From positions 434,001 through 498,000 of the forward strand of contig NZ_JAVDUJ010000001.1 of NCBI RefSeq assembly GCF_031456295.1: a stretch of 64,000 nucleotides of DNA. The letters run 5' to 3'. Within the stretch, counting starts at the first letter, position 1, and every line of letters starts with the position of its first letter. This stretch comes from Arcanobacterium_A hippocoleae (lineage in GTDB: Bacteria > Actinomycetota > Actinomycetes > Actinomycetales > Actinomycetaceae). Below the pieces are notes generated by a model, which was not told where the DNA came from, did no database searches, and saw only the letters and a program-made list of their open reading frames with translations. Shown piece after piece: positions 26,325 through 35,840 of this stretch. A program made the position numbers and the translations under genes.

Positions 26325-27101
26325 ATGCTGTTCTCTGTGAAGATTACGAATCATGACGGCATCGCAGATACAATCGAATTTCAGCTTGCAGCTTTGCAAA
26401 AACTTGGGCGGAATCGGGATGAAACTACCCAAATCGGTTCAGTCAGTTCCGCGATTTTCCGTGATAAAAATTTTTCACACCGCTTTGACGTTTCTTTTGC
26501 AGCTCCGCTTGCAGTACTTGATCTTGAGACAACCGGACTGCACCCAGAAAAAGACCGCGTGGTTGAAATCGGATTAGTCTTGCTCGCTGCTGATTGTGCG
26601 ATACAAGGTGAATTTTCCACTCTTCTAAAAATAGACCGTGATTTAGGCGCACATTTTGTACATCGCATCACCGATGCAAGCATTGGCAACGCACCACGAT
26701 TTTCCCAAATTGCAGCTCCGCTTTCCCGCCTTCTAGCTGGGCGAATCATTGTTGCGCACAATGCTCGTTTCGATGTTGGATTTCTGAATATGGAATTTGT
26801 GCGGGCTGCTCACCAGTTTCGCGTCAATCTTTCAGAAACAATTTGTACTCTTGATCAGTCGCGGATTTTCTGCACTCCTGGTTCGCATTCGCTCCAACAG
26901 CTTGTCGCTCGCATCGGATTACCACAGCGTCAAGCGCACTGTGCACTTGATGATGCACGCTCAGCCAGCGATTTGTTATTGTATTTTGTCAAAAATGAGT
27001 TAGCTGGGATCCGGCAGACGCAAATGGCGCGTAGCCATAGTGGGGAAAAAGTATTTCCGAGTATGTATATTACTGAGGCTTGTGCACCAAAACTACGGTA
27101 G
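26325..27101 (+). CDS. DEDDh 3'-5' exonuclease (DnaQ/epsilon-like)
   Basis: A 258-aa exonuclease. The ExoI motif is LDLETTGLHPEKDRVVEIG (near residue 63), ExoII is IVAHNARFDVGFL (near 143), and ExoIII is HCALDDARSASDLL (near 205), so all four DEDD acidic residues and the His are present. The about 60-residue N-terminal extension matches nothing I know. This class proofreads DNA polymerase or processes DNA/RNA ends; without a polymerase partner in the window its role is open. The start is uncertain: ATG 26325 has a poor ribosome-binding site and GTG 26337 is an alternative. It is convergent with sigA. Confidence 0.85.
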   Translation: MLFSVKITNHDGIADTIEFQLAALQKLGRNRDETTQIGSVSSAIFRDKNFSHRFDVSFAAPLAVLDLETTGLHPEKDRVVEIGLVLLAADCAIQGEFSTLLKIDRDLGAHFVHRITDASIGNAPRFSQIAAPLSRLLAGRIIVAHNARFDVGFLNMEFVRAAHQFRVNLSETICTLDQSRIFCTPGSHSLQQLVARIGLPQRQAHCALDDARSASDLLLYFVKNELAGIRQTQMARSHSGEKVFPSMYITEACAPKLR

Positions 27102-27174
27102 TTGATAGTTCAGGTACACAAGCCCAATTGTTGCTAAAACTTTGTCGATTGCGCTCTCAGTACAAAATCAAGAA

Positions 27175-28719
27175 TTATTCGAGATAGTCACGAAGTACTT
27201 GCGAACGTGAAGGATGTCGCAGCTTTGACATCGTTTTCGATTCGATCTGCCGGATCCGCTCACGGGTCACACCATAAACTTTACCGATTTCGTCAAGAGT
27301 TTTCGGCTGCCCATCAGTCAGTCCAAAACGCATTGAAATGACACCTGCTTCACGCTCAGAAAGCGTATCAAGCACCTGATGCAGCTGCTCTTGGAGCAAG
27401 GTAAAACCAACCGCGTCAGCTGGCACAACGGCTTCTGAATCTTCAATTAAATCACCAAATTCGCTATCACCGTCTTCGCCAAGCGGAGTATGGAGCGAAA
27501 TTGGCTCACGCCCATATTTTTGTACTTCAACGACCTTTTCTTCAGTCATATCGAGTTCATGCGCGAGTTCTTCAACGGTTGGTTCACGCCCCAGATCCTG
27601 CAGCATTTGGCGTTGCACGCGAGCGAGCTTATTGATCACTTCCACCATATGGACTGGAATTCGGATCGTGCGTGCCTGATCAGCCATCGCACGCGTAATT
27701 GCCTGACGGATCCACCAAGTAGCATAAGTTGAGAATTTGTATCCTTTTGCATAATCGAATTTTTCAACCGCACGCACTAAGCCCAGATTGCCTTCTTGGA
27801 TCAAATCCAAAAATAGCATCCCGCGACCGGTATATCGCTTTGCTAAAGAAACTACAAGGCGGAGATTTGCCTCTAATAAGTGATTTTTCGCAGCATGCCC
27901 GTCACGTGAAATTGCAATCAACTCGCGGCGATATTTTGTATCCGCAATTTCCGTATTATCAAGAATATGGCGCGCAAATAAACCTGCTTCAATTCGCTTT
28001 GCTAGCTCTACCTCTTGTTCAGCATTCAGCAAAGCAACCTTGCCGATCTGCTTCAAATAATCTTTCACCGGATCAGCTGTTGCACCCGCTACCATTACTC
28101 GCTGTTGCGGTTCATCAGTATCATCCGAATCCTTCATCACGAACCCGCCAGACTTTCGCGTCTGAGCTGCAGCGTGTTTTTCGTCTTCAGATTCTTCGAT
28201 CTCTTCGGCTGATTCCACTTCTGGATCACCCTCAGTTTCAGCCTCATCGGTATCGTCGTCCACTTCTCCCGGCTCCTCGTCAAGATCGATCTCTTCTTCC
28301 TCTAGCTGATCTGGTTCTTCGGGAGTTGCTACGCTGGCAAGATCGTCTGCGATCTCATCGATCTCATCGTTTTCCGCCAGTAAATCAGTTTCTGCCGTGA
28401 GTTGATCCGCATCGGTAACTCCGGCAGATTTCGTGGGCGATTGTTTCGTCTGCTGCGTAGTTTTTCCAGATTTTGCACTCGTTTGCTTTACATTTTCGCC
28501 AATAGCCGGATCCACTTCAGCTGAGCTTCCTGCAGTAACTGCTTCAGCACGCAATTCCATCAGCTGTTTTTTCGTCATCGCTTGTGCTTCATCAAAACTT
28601 AGATGACCTACATTCACGTGGTATTCAACCCAATCACTTTTGGGTGCAATGGTCTTTGGACGCTCCAACACAATATTTTCAGTTTTCTCAGCGTTTACGG
28701 TCTTCTTGGAAACAGCCAC
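27175..28719 (-). CDS. sigA: Principal RNA polymerase sigma factor (RpoD/SigA/HrdB)
   Basis: A 514-aa group 1 sigma factor. An N-terminal about 200-residue stretch is very acidic, as in actinobacterial HrdB/SigA. Region 1.2 has DPVKDYLKQIGKVALL. Region 2 has HLLEANLRLVVSLAKRYTGR and the -10 recognising segment FSTYATWWIRQAITRAMADQ. Regions 3 and 4 follow, with the -35 helix-turn-helix TLDEIGKVYGVTRERIRQIE near the C-terminus. I chose the GTG at 28719, which has GAAAGG seven bases upstream; a reading frame 60 bases longer has no such signal. parE and the DUF7455 gene nearby are the usual neighbours. Confidence 0.96.
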   Translation of the reverse strand: MAVSKKTVNAEKTENIVLERPKTIAPKSDWVEYHVNVGHLSFDEAQAMTKKQLMELRAEAVTAGSSAEVDPAIGENVKQTSAKSGKTTQQTKQSPTKSAGVTDADQLTAETDLLAENDEIDEIADDLASVATPEEPDQLEEEEIDLDEEPGEVDDDTDEAETEGDPEVESAEEIEESEDEKHAAAQTRKSGGFVMKDSDDTDEPQQRVMVAGATADPVKDYLKQIGKVALLNAEQEVELAKRIEAGLFARHILDNTEIADTKYRRELIAISRDGHAAKNHLLEANLRLVVSLAKRYTGRGMLFLDLIQEGNLGLVRAVEKFDYAKGYKFSTYATWWIRQAITRAMADQARTIRIPVHMVEVINKLARVQRQMLQDLGREPTVEELAHELDMTEEKVVEVQKYGREPISLHTPLGEDGDSEFGDLIEDSEAVVPADAVGFTLLQEQLHQVLDTLSEREAGVISMRFGLTDGQPKTLDEIGKVYGVTRERIRQIESKTMSKLRHPSRSQVLRDYLE

Positions 28720-29023
28720 GTGTGCCCTTTCGTATCGGCAAATCAGAATTGGCGAAACTGCAATCACAAAAGTGAGCATCTGCGCACAACTCGCACTTCT
28801 TCAAATAAACAGTATATCGGCTAAATCTCACGTTTTCGAATGCCGAAACCAGAAAGATATATCGTACTCGCCACGTTCAACGACACGGTAGCGCAAATTA
28901 TTCCAAAAAACTTGGCGCTAAACTTCACATTTGTGGCGCCTCCATCACGGGATATTTTCCTTGCAGCAGATTACTTCTGTTACATTATTTCCGCACCCGC
29001 GATCTGCTGATCTGCTGCATCTT
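28720..29023. other. Intergenic region upstream of sigA
   Basis: 304 bases between the DUF4192 stop and the sigA start, both genes reading leftwards. It should contain the sigA promoter. A long-loop inverted repeat GCAGCAGAT (28963) / ATCTGCTGC (29010) and a tandem GATCTGCT near 29001 are the only structures I see. No gene is apparent. Confidence 0.45.
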
Positions 29024-30364
29024 TTATTTAGTTTTCCACGGTGGCAGCACCCCTCTCTCAACCGCCTGCTGCACAAGTTTTCCAAGCGAATAATGCGGAT
29101 TGGCCGCGAGCGCACAGCGTGCATTTTCGAAAGCCGCCGCTGGGTAATCGTTCCACCAATGGAGATAGCCAATTGCCGCATATAGTGCAGCATGATTTTG
29201 CGGAGTGTATCTGACCACTGAATTTAGTTTCGTAATTACTTTTTGGATACGTTCATTGTCTGGTGGAATATCACTTGCCTCTTGTAGATAACGCTCTGCG
29301 TTTGCGATATCTATTTGCGTAAATCTAGCTATCTTAAGATTCACTCCGTAAATTAAAATTGCATCACGAATTTCGAGATGTTCAGCTGCGGAAATCAGGT
29401 TGGCAAGTAATGCAAGATTTGATTCATCACGGGCTAACCTGATCATCTGTTTCGTTTGCAGATATTTATCCCATTGTTCTCGTCCAAGTTTTATATTGCA
29501 GGGTAGATTTGCGGTTGCAGCTAAAATCTTTGCAGTTGTTTGCGGATGCGTAAGACGTGGCTGCGTCATTTGATTTCTTTTTGCAAGTGAGGGACGTCCT
29601 TGTGTAAGCCATCTGCGCACAATGCTTTCTCGCTCTAGCAGCTCATAACCCCATATTTTTGTCGCTAACTGGGCTTTCTCATGATCGTTTCGCAGATTAT
29701 GCATGAGTGTGCAAGGTGGTTGATTTTCTTGTTTTGGCTGCAAGTTTTCCAGCACATACCGTGTTTCGATCCAATGCTGATAATCAGTAATGTGTGAGAC
29801 GATGATCGGCTGATAACTGGTTGATTCTTGCTTTACTCCAGTATCTTTCTGTTTTGTTTGCTGTTGCGCTGGTTTTATTTCACTTGCTGCATGATCAGTT
29901 TCGCGTTCGCGATCCCATTTGTGCTTGGTGAATAATTCGAGCGTCTGTTTGATCTGCGAAATATTGATCGTGCTATTTACCGTCTCTGCAAGATCTTCGC
30001 AATACCAATCAATGCTGACTATTGAAATCGGCATTCGATTGATTTGTTGGCGTAGTTTGTGCAGGATCACTTTCAGATCTTTCGCCATGAAATCAATGAC
30101 GTAAAAAATCTCAATCATGTGTGGCTTGCTGCGGTTACATCGTGGACAGCGCAGCTGCCGTGTGCGCTGATCTGCTTCAGAATCTTGACTTTGCCCAATT
30201 GCACTGCTTGTAATGTAGATCAGATTTGGATCGAGATTGATTTTCATACTAGTTTCGCATCGGACAAGTGTGATGACTATTTTATTCATGGGGCGAAATC
30301 GCAGTATTTGTGGCGCTACGACCAGTAATTCATGCGGATGCTGGAGATTTTGGATAGTTTTCAT
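29024..30364 (-). CDS. DUF4192 protein
   Basis: A 446-aa protein recognised from both ends. The N-terminus, LQHPHELLVVAPQILRFRP, matches the DUF4192 opening (ordinarily SPADLLAAVPYLLGFRP), and the C-terminus, AAFENARCALAANPHYSLGK, matches its repeat-like, TPR-like ending. The middle (about 150-215) is a Gln/Lys-rich linker, and a CPRC motif sits near residue 70. It is much less G+C- and Ala-rich in composition than typical members. The function of the family is unknown. The ATG at 30364 is preferred to a TTG two codons upstream; no good ribosome-binding site is visible for either. Divergent from the prenyltransferase gene. Confidence 0.82.
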   Translation of the reverse strand: MKTIQNLQHPHELLVVAPQILRFRPMNKIVITLVRCETSMKINLDPNLIYITSSAIGQSQDSEADQRTRQLRCPRCNRSKPHMIEIFYVIDFMAKDLKVILHKLRQQINRMPISIVSIDWYCEDLAETVNSTINISQIKQTLELFTKHKWDRERETDHAASEIKPAQQQTKQKDTGVKQESTSYQPIIVSHITDYQHWIETRYVLENLQPKQENQPPCTLMHNLRNDHEKAQLATKIWGYELLERESIVRRWLTQGRPSLAKRNQMTQPRLTHPQTTAKILAATANLPCNIKLGREQWDKYLQTKQMIRLARDESNLALLANLISAAEHLEIRDAILIYGVNLKIARFTQIDIANAERYLQEASDIPPDNERIQKVITKLNSVVRYTPQNHAALYAAIGYLHWWNDYPAAAFENARCALAANPHYSLGKLVQQAVERGVLPPWKTK

Positions 30365-30511
30365 AATCAAAATTTTGTTGCTTTTCGCAATATTTCACGA
30401 GGCAAAAGTGCTTACTGTGGATGAACGCAACGTATTTTCAAAAGTGTGGGTAATCCGCATTTGGATCTTGGATATCGAAAATTTCAATTGAAGTGTTTTA
30501 AGCTATCAGGT

Positions 30512-31594
30512 ATGACCTCTTTGGATGAATACCGTGCACTCGTCAATACAAAAATTTCGGCTACTCTTCGCCCTCCAGATTGGCTCATCCCATCTGCGAA
30601 AGATTTCTTTGCCGATTTTGTGCAGCCAGCTGTTGCTTTATTGACGCTTGGAAAGCGCACTCGTGCAGCTTTCCTCGCCGCTGGCTGGCAGCTATTTGCC
30701 ACGCCGAAAGAAGCATCATCACCTACTCATCTGCAATTGCCGATAACTGCAGGTGCCGCACTTGAGTTGTATCAAGCTTCAGCGCTAATCCATGACGATA
30801 TTATTGATGCAGCAGATTCACGGCGCGGGCTACCAGCTGCTCATCTCGCTTTTGCCGCGCTACATCAATCGCATGATTTGGATGGATCAGAAAAAAAATT
30901 CGGCACGAATAGCGCAATTCTCCTTGGCGATTATTTACTTTCACTTGCTGCGCACACATTTGAATCTGCCGAAGCTGCCAATCTGGCAGCACTGCAGCGA
31001 GCACGCGAGTTATATCATTCCATGACGGCGGAAGTCGCATTTGGACAATACTTAGATAATCAGGCCGAATTTATGCCTTTTACAACAGACTTTACTGCCC
31101 AAATCGAGCATTCTTTCCAAGTGCTCTATCATAAATCGGCACGGTATTCAGTTGATTGTCCGCTCAAAATCGGGGCAGCGCTTGCAGGCGCAAGCACAGC
31201 TCAGATCGCACAATTATCAAGGATCGGCAAGCCGCTGGGCGAAGCTTTCCAGTTACGCGATGATTATCTTGGTGTATTCGGGTCAGCAGCACATACGGGA
31301 AAGCCTGCGGGCGGAGACTTGTGCGAAGGCAAACGGACGGTACTTATTGGGATGACTCGTAAATTGCTCTCAAAATCTGATCGTGAGTTTCTTGACGCGC
31401 ATTTAGGATTTCCACTTTCGGACAGTGAAATCAGCAAAATTCAGCAGCTCATTGCAAATTCAGGTGCTTTGCAGGCCCATGAAGCATTGATTTATGAACG
31501 TGAAGCACAAGCTGCGCAGGCTGTTGCCGAGCTGCACACTACATCACCGATCTTGCACGAACTGCTTACATTGCTCACAAACCGCAAAGCTTAA
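30512..31594 (+). CDS. Polyprenyl (geranylgeranyl/farnesyl-type) diphosphate synthase
   Basis: A 360-aa trans-isoprenyl diphosphate synthase that condenses isopentenyl diphosphate with an allylic diphosphate. The first Asp-rich motif is intact, LIHDDIIDAADSRRG (DDxxD, about residue 95). The second reads LRDDYLGVFGS, DDxxG rather than DDxxD, which as I recall is usual for actinobacterial IdsA proteins. Two small residues upstream of the first motif (ALEL, YQAS) do not allow a firm chain-length call. The start is uncertain: the ATG at 30512 fits the family length, and an upstream in-frame start at 30446 would add 22 residues without homology. The gene occupies the place of idsA2 (Rv2173). Confidence 0.88.
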   Translation: MTSLDEYRALVNTKISATLRPPDWLIPSAKDFFADFVQPAVALLTLGKRTRAAFLAAGWQLFATPKEASSPTHLQLPITAGAALELYQASALIHDDIIDAADSRRGLPAAHLAFAALHQSHDLDGSEKKFGTNSAILLGDYLLSLAAHTFESAEAANLAALQRARELYHSMTAEVAFGQYLDNQAEFMPFTTDFTAQIEHSFQVLYHKSARYSVDCPLKIGAALAGASTAQIAQLSRIGKPLGEAFQLRDDYLGVFGSAAHTGKPAGGDLCEGKRTVLIGMTRKLLSKSDREFLDAHLGFPLSDSEISKIQQLIANSGALQAHEALIYEREAQAAQAVAELHTTSPILHELLTLLTNRKA

Positions 31595-31630
31595 ATCGCA
31601 CTTGGAAAATTCTCAGTAGCTTGTCTTCGT

Positions 31631-31996
31631 TTAGTTCATACTGGTGAGAATTGCAGTACGCACTGCATGGATCCGTCCTGCCCGCAATGCATTGATTGGC
31701 GTTGTAGCAAGCTGCGTATTTGGCGTGAGCATCCATGCAAGCATCTCTTCGTCACTGTATCCGCCATCTGCCAAGACCGTAAATGTTCCCTTCAGCCCAG
31801 GTACCAGGGTGAAACCAGCTGCGCTGTCGATGAATTGGCTTTCGTGCAGCAGCAACGCATTATTTACCCCTCTGCGCAGCGCCACGATCTCTTTTCGCGC
31901 AAGCATTGCACGCACATCTCGTAACCGGATCCGAAGTTTTTCAGCAACTTCTGGCACGCTGAACCATTGTGCATTTTCGTCTTCTTGCAAGCCCAT
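31631..31996 (-). CDS. Rv2175c-family DNA-binding protein
   Basis: A 121-aa protein with an N-terminal winged helix-turn-helix (WFSVPEVAEKLRIRLRDVRAML) and a C-terminal segment ending LTPNTQLATTPINALRAGR, the Rv2175c pattern. In M. tuberculosis Rv2175c binds DNA and is phosphorylated by PknL, encoded next to it; here too the PASTA kinase is two genes away. The ATG at 31996 has GGTGG upstream; a longer in-frame reading (to 32134) would add 46 residues without similarity. It is convergent with the prenyltransferase and divergent from the LysM gene, so it may regulate that gene, which is inference. Confidence 0.88.
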   Translation of the reverse strand: MGLQEDENAQWFSVPEVAEKLRIRLRDVRAMLARKEIVALRRGVNNALLLHESQFIDSAAGFTLVPGLKGTFTVLADGGYSDEEMLAWMLTPNTQLATTPINALRAGRIHAVRTAILTSMN

Positions 31997-32195
31997 TATT
32001 TTCCACCATTCACGATTTTCAACCAAATTAGCTTTCCTGCTAAGCGGATAATAAACGCAATTTTTCAACATAGCTTTACGACACGCCGCAATATGCACTA
32101 TCATCTCATTTGTAACAATAGAATCACAGTACACAAAAACTATTATTTTTCACATAGTTATCACGATTCTCAAATCACTCATTATCGGAGGAATT

Positions 32196-33476
32196 TTGGT
32201 CAAGCAAGCAGCAAAAGGCGCCAGTGCCGCAATCGCCACCGCGACTGCCTTCACTCTTTTCGCTCCGGCAACCGCACAGGCAGCACCAAATACTGTAGGG
32301 AGCCTTGCACTTAAAGCTGCAATCAATCCAGCAACAGTTAAACAAACCGTTACTGGACTCTCCTACCAGGTTCGCCACGGCGATACCCTCTGGGCAATCG
32401 CAAAACGCTTCAATACCACTGTTTCCGCACTGGAAGCTGCAAATAATATTAATGCGCGCAATTATATTTATGCCGGTCAGCATCTTGTGATCCCAAGCCA
32501 GCAAACACCTCTCGCGAGCACGCGCACTGCTCCCGCTACGGTAGTCACTGCAAGCAACACACCGCTCACGCATACCGTGAAAGCTGGAGACACACTGAGC
32601 GCACTTGCCTCACGCTATGGAGTGACGATTGCTGAGCTGATCAAGCTCAACGGAATCAAAAATCCGTCACTGATTTATGTCGGGCAAGTACTCAAACTGA
32701 CACCGGGCACTACAAGCGGATCGAATCACGCTCCCACCCCGGCACCAGCAGCAACACCAGCGAAATCTCAGCTTTCTCCATCAGCAGATTACACCGTGAA
32801 AGCCGGCGATACCCTCGGGGCAATCGCACGCAAATTCGGCACTACCGTAAATGCACTCGCACAAGCCAACGGGATCAAAAATCCGTCGCTCATTTACGTT
32901 GGACAAAAAATCCGAATTTCTGGTAATTCAAACACCAGCACCCCTTCGCCAACAGCAACTACAACGGCAAATACACCTGCCCGCAAGCAGCTCGTAAAAA
33001 ATAATTTCCCTGGCTATACCTATGCTGAAAAAACCGTTGCAGCTGCCAATGATAATAAGTACGCACTGAACGCGATGGCAAGTATCCCATCAAAGCAACA
33101 AGTACAGCAGATGATTATTGCCACTGCACAAAAGATGGGAGTAAATCCACGCCTTGCACTTGCGCACGCATACACCGAATCTGGATTTGACGCTACAGCC
33201 GTCTCACCAGCAAATGCGATTGGCGTCATGCAAGTAATTCCAAGTTCAGGAAAGTGGGCAGGTCAGATGGTTGGTCGGCAGTTAAATCTGCTCGATCCGC
33301 AAGATAATATCATTGCCGGCGTGGCCATTATTCGCTACCTCCAAGCGAATGCCGATTCACTTGAACAAGGAATTGCCGGATATTATCAAGGTCTGGGCGG
33401 AGTGCGGAAATACGGCATGAAATCTGATACCGTGCGGTACGTAAACAAGGTAAAAGCTGCAATGCAGCGCTTCTAA
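32196..33476 (+). CDS. Secreted LysM x3 lytic transglycosylase
   Basis: A 426-aa exported peptidoglycan enzyme. The signal peptide is residues 1 to about 29 (cleavage after AQA). Three LysM domains (about 57-101, 127-170, 197-240), each with a (R/K)xGDTL start, bind glycan; the second and third are very similar. Pro/Thr/Ala linkers separate them. The C-terminal SLT domain (about 305-426) has the catalytic Glu in YTESGFD and the motifs AIGVMQVIPSSG and GIAGYYQG. The TTG start is supported by GGAGG five bases upstream. It lies between the Rv2175c homologue and the PASTA kinase gene, with a terminator between it and the kinase. It should cleave or remodel septal or sidewall peptidoglycan. Confidence 0.92.
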   Translation: MVKQAAKGASAAIATATAFTLFAPATAQAAPNTVGSLALKAAINPATVKQTVTGLSYQVRHGDTLWAIAKRFNTTVSALEAANNINARNYIYAGQHLVIPSQQTPLASTRTAPATVVTASNTPLTHTVKAGDTLSALASRYGVTIAELIKLNGIKNPSLIYVGQVLKLTPGTTSGSNHAPTPAPAATPAKSQLSPSADYTVKAGDTLGAIARKFGTTVNALAQANGIKNPSLIYVGQKIRISGNSNTSTPSPTATTTANTPARKQLVKNNFPGYTYAEKTVAAANDNKYALNAMASIPSKQQVQQMIIATAQKMGVNPRLALAHAYTESGFDATAVSPANAIGVMQVIPSSGKWAGQMVGRQLNLLDPQDNIIAGVAIIRYLQANADSLEQGIAGYYQGLGGVRKYGMKSDTVRYVNKVKAAMQRF

Positions 33477-33548
33477 CACTTCAGATTCCAGATTCGGATC
33501 ACCGCGCAGAATATCCTGCACAGGAATTAGCAAATAAAACAGACACGC

Positions 33549-33581
33549 GATGCGGGCCGGCAATTCGGTCCGCATCTTTTT
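33549..33581 (+). terminator. Terminator after the LysM transglycosylase gene
   Basis: The stem GATGCGGGCCG / CGGTCCGCATC (one G-T pair) is followed by TTTTT. It ends 15 bases before the kinase start codon, so the kinase ribosome-binding site (GGTAGG) lies right behind it and some read-through control is possible. Confidence 0.85.
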
Positions 33582-33596
33582 CGGTAGGCTTAAACA

Positions 33597-35729
33597 GTGA
33601 ATAATCTCGATTCTCTCATCGGCAAACTGATCGACGGTCGATACCTGATCAATGCACGCATTGCACGCGGCGGTATGGCTAGTGTTTATCGCGCTACAGA
33701 CCAGCGCCTCGGGCGCGATGTCGCAATGAAAATTATTCATCCACACCTTGCCGAACATGCAGATTTCACGAACCGTTTCATTCAAGAAGCACGCTCTGCA
33801 GCTGCACTTTCCAATGCGCATATCGTGAATGTGCATGATCAAGGAATTGCCCTCACCCCCGACGGGGACCGCGCCTACCTCGTAATGGAATTGATCACCG
33901 GACCAAATCTACGCCGTTCACTAAACGAAAATGGTTCCTTTTCACTCGGATCAACACTCGAAATTGCCCGCCAAACACTGATCGCATTAGCAGCTGCACA
34001 CTCCAAAGGATACGTGCATCGCGATGTAAAACCAGAAAATATCCTTTTAACCACCGCACTCCATAATTCCAATCTCACCTTTCGCGATAGTATTGATGCA
34101 AAAGTTGCCGATTTTGGTCTTGCGCGTGCTGCAGCCTCCTCGACTGGCATGCAAACCTCGTCATTGCTCGGCACAATTGCCTATATTGCACCCGAAATAG
34201 TCTCGCGCGAAAAAGTCACACCCGCTGCCGATATCTATGCTGTTGGCATTATGATTTATGAATTACTAGCTGGAAAACTCCCCTACTCCGGAGAATCTCC
34301 GCTTGCAGTAGCATATGCGCATGTCAATGAGCCCGTCCCGCGCCTGAGTGATGACGTAAGTTGGATGCCTCCAGCAATTGATTCGCTGATCGCGCTCTTC
34401 ACCGCAAAAGATCCATTGAAGCGACCGCAACACGGCACAGCTGCACTCGATGTGCTTGAAGATATTTGCCAATCACTCTCACCAGAAGTGCTTTTGCGAA
34501 GAATCCCAATCTTCCCTGTAAAAAATGTGACAACCGCAGTTCATACGCAGCGGATCGAGGAAAATTCCACATCGCCAGTATCCAATACACTTAATCCCGG
34601 CGATAACCATGCGCCGCGTCAAACGGAGAAACTTTCCGCACTGAACCAAAATTCGCATTCAGGATCCGATATCGATCCCAATACCTCATATGATCCCGAT
34701 CCGAATGAAACTTCCAATTCAAGCATCATAAATTCAACAGCAGTGATCCCCCACGATCAACTTCCAGATCCAAACACGGCAATGGTCATTGATCACGCCA
34801 ATTATCAGCAGGAAGACACCCTGGAGCAAACTCCAGCAAAACGCAGTCGGCGCCGTCTAGGCCGAATTTTTGGATCCCTCATCTTGCTGGCACTACTTGT
34901 TTCCGGAGGTTACTGGTATTTTACTGCTGGTCCAGGATTAAGGATCACAATACCTGCTGTGCAATCCTTGAATCAGCAAGAAGCACAAAAGAAACTGGAG
35001 CAAGCCGGCTTTACGGTGAGCTTAGAACACGAATTCTCTGACACCATCGCAAAAGACAATGTGATCGGTACGAAACCCGAATCTGGCAAGAAAATACATC
35101 CCTCAACGAAAATAAAATTACTTATTTCTGACGGCATTGAGCATCACGAAGTGCCAAATGTAATTGGCAAGACGATCGCTGAAGCTAGCTTGCTCCTCAC
35201 TGAGCAAACCTTCCATCCTGAATCCAGTGAGGCATGGTCTGAAGATGTCGCCCAAGGACTTGTGATGAGTCAAGATCCTCCAGCTGGCACCGCCATCCCG
35301 CACGATTCGACTGTAAAAATCACTATCTCCAAAGGGCGCGAACCGCTAAGCGTACCAAAACTCACCGGTACTAAAATCTCGGACGCAACTGCCACACTCA
35401 GCACTTTAGGTTTCAAACTAGAGGTAACAGAAGAGTTTTCTGATGATATCGAAAAAGGAACCGTCATTACCCAGGATGTACCCGAAGGCGAAACCCGTTA
35501 CCGTAATGACGTGATCAAACTCGTAGTTTCAAAAGGGCCCGAATTAGTGCCAGTACCAAATGTGGTTGGGCAACAAGAGAAAAGTGCCCGCCAAGTACTT
35601 GAACGTGCCGGATTCAAAGTCGAAGTTGACCGAATCCTCGGCGGATTCTTTGGCACTGTTCGGTTGCAAACTCCGGGGGCTGGAGAGAAAGTAAAAGCTG
35701 GCAGCACAGTTAAATTAAGCATCGTTTAG
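33597..35729 (+). CDS. PASTA-domain Ser/Thr protein kinase (PknL locus)
   Basis: A 710-aa membrane kinase. The kinase domain (about 13-275) has glycine loop IARGGMASVYRA, the catalytic Lys in VAMKII, HRDVKPEN, the DFG motif in VADFGLARA, and GTIAYIAPE. A polar juxtamembrane region (about 300-415) ends in KRSRRRLGR, followed by one membrane segment (about 425-442). Four extracellular PASTA domains follow; the first begins ITIPAVQSL and the others HEVPNVIGK, LSVPKLTGT and VPVPNVVGQ. PASTA domains sense muropeptides or lipid II. The start is GTG. Position next to the Rv2175c and aroG genes equates it with PknL; the M. tuberculosis PknL lacks PASTA domains, whereas I recall that the corynebacterial one has them. 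Confidence 0.93.
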   Translation: MNNLDSLIGKLIDGRYLINARIARGGMASVYRATDQRLGRDVAMKIIHPHLAEHADFTNRFIQEARSAAALSNAHIVNVHDQGIALTPDGDRAYLVMELITGPNLRRSLNENGSFSLGSTLEIARQTLIALAAAHSKGYVHRDVKPENILLTTALHNSNLTFRDSIDAKVADFGLARAAASSTGMQTSSLLGTIAYIAPEIVSREKVTPAADIYAVGIMIYELLAGKLPYSGESPLAVAYAHVNEPVPRLSDDVSWMPPAIDSLIALFTAKDPLKRPQHGTAALDVLEDICQSLSPEVLLRRIPIFPVKNVTTAVHTQRIEENSTSPVSNTLNPGDNHAPRQTEKLSALNQNSHSGSDIDPNTSYDPDPNETSNSSIINSTAVIPHDQLPDPNTAMVIDHANYQQEDTLEQTPAKRSRRRLGRIFGSLILLALLVSGGYWYFTAGPGLRITIPAVQSLNQQEAQKKLEQAGFTVSLEHEFSDTIAKDNVIGTKPESGKKIHPSTKIKLLISDGIEHHEVPNVIGKTIAEASLLLTEQTFHPESSEAWSEDVAQGLVMSQDPPAGTAIPHDSTVKITISKGREPLSVPKLTGTKISDATATLSTLGFKLEVTEEFSDDIEKGTVITQDVPEGETRYRNDVIKLVVSKGPELVPVPNVVGQQEKSARQVLERAGFKVEVDRILGGFFGTVRLQTPGAGEKVKAGSTVKLSIV

Positions 35730-35761
35730 CGAATATTTTCGGGCACAAAAGACACATAAAG

Positions 35762-35802
35762 AGATCTGGCTGCATTGCTTTGAAAGCAATGCAGCCAGAT
35801 CT
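35762..35802. terminator. Bidirectional terminator between kinase gene and aroG
   Basis: A perfect 20-base inverted repeat, AGATCTGGCTGCATTGCTTT and its complement, with a 1-base spacer, lies between two convergent genes. No long U-run follows on either side. Confidence 0.8.
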
Positions 35803-35840
35803 GCCTCACGGCTCATGATGCAATACAAAACATATTCGGA

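Noticed and set aside
26381..26761. Minus-strand 126-codon frame opposite the exonuclease gene
   Set aside because: The plus-strand frame holds all three exonuclease motifs; the opposite frame has none.
32000..32195. A c-di-AMP (ydaO-type) riboswitch before the LysM transglycosylase gene, common before actinobacterial wall enzymes
   Set aside because: The 199-base leader shows none of the conserved core segments I know for this class.
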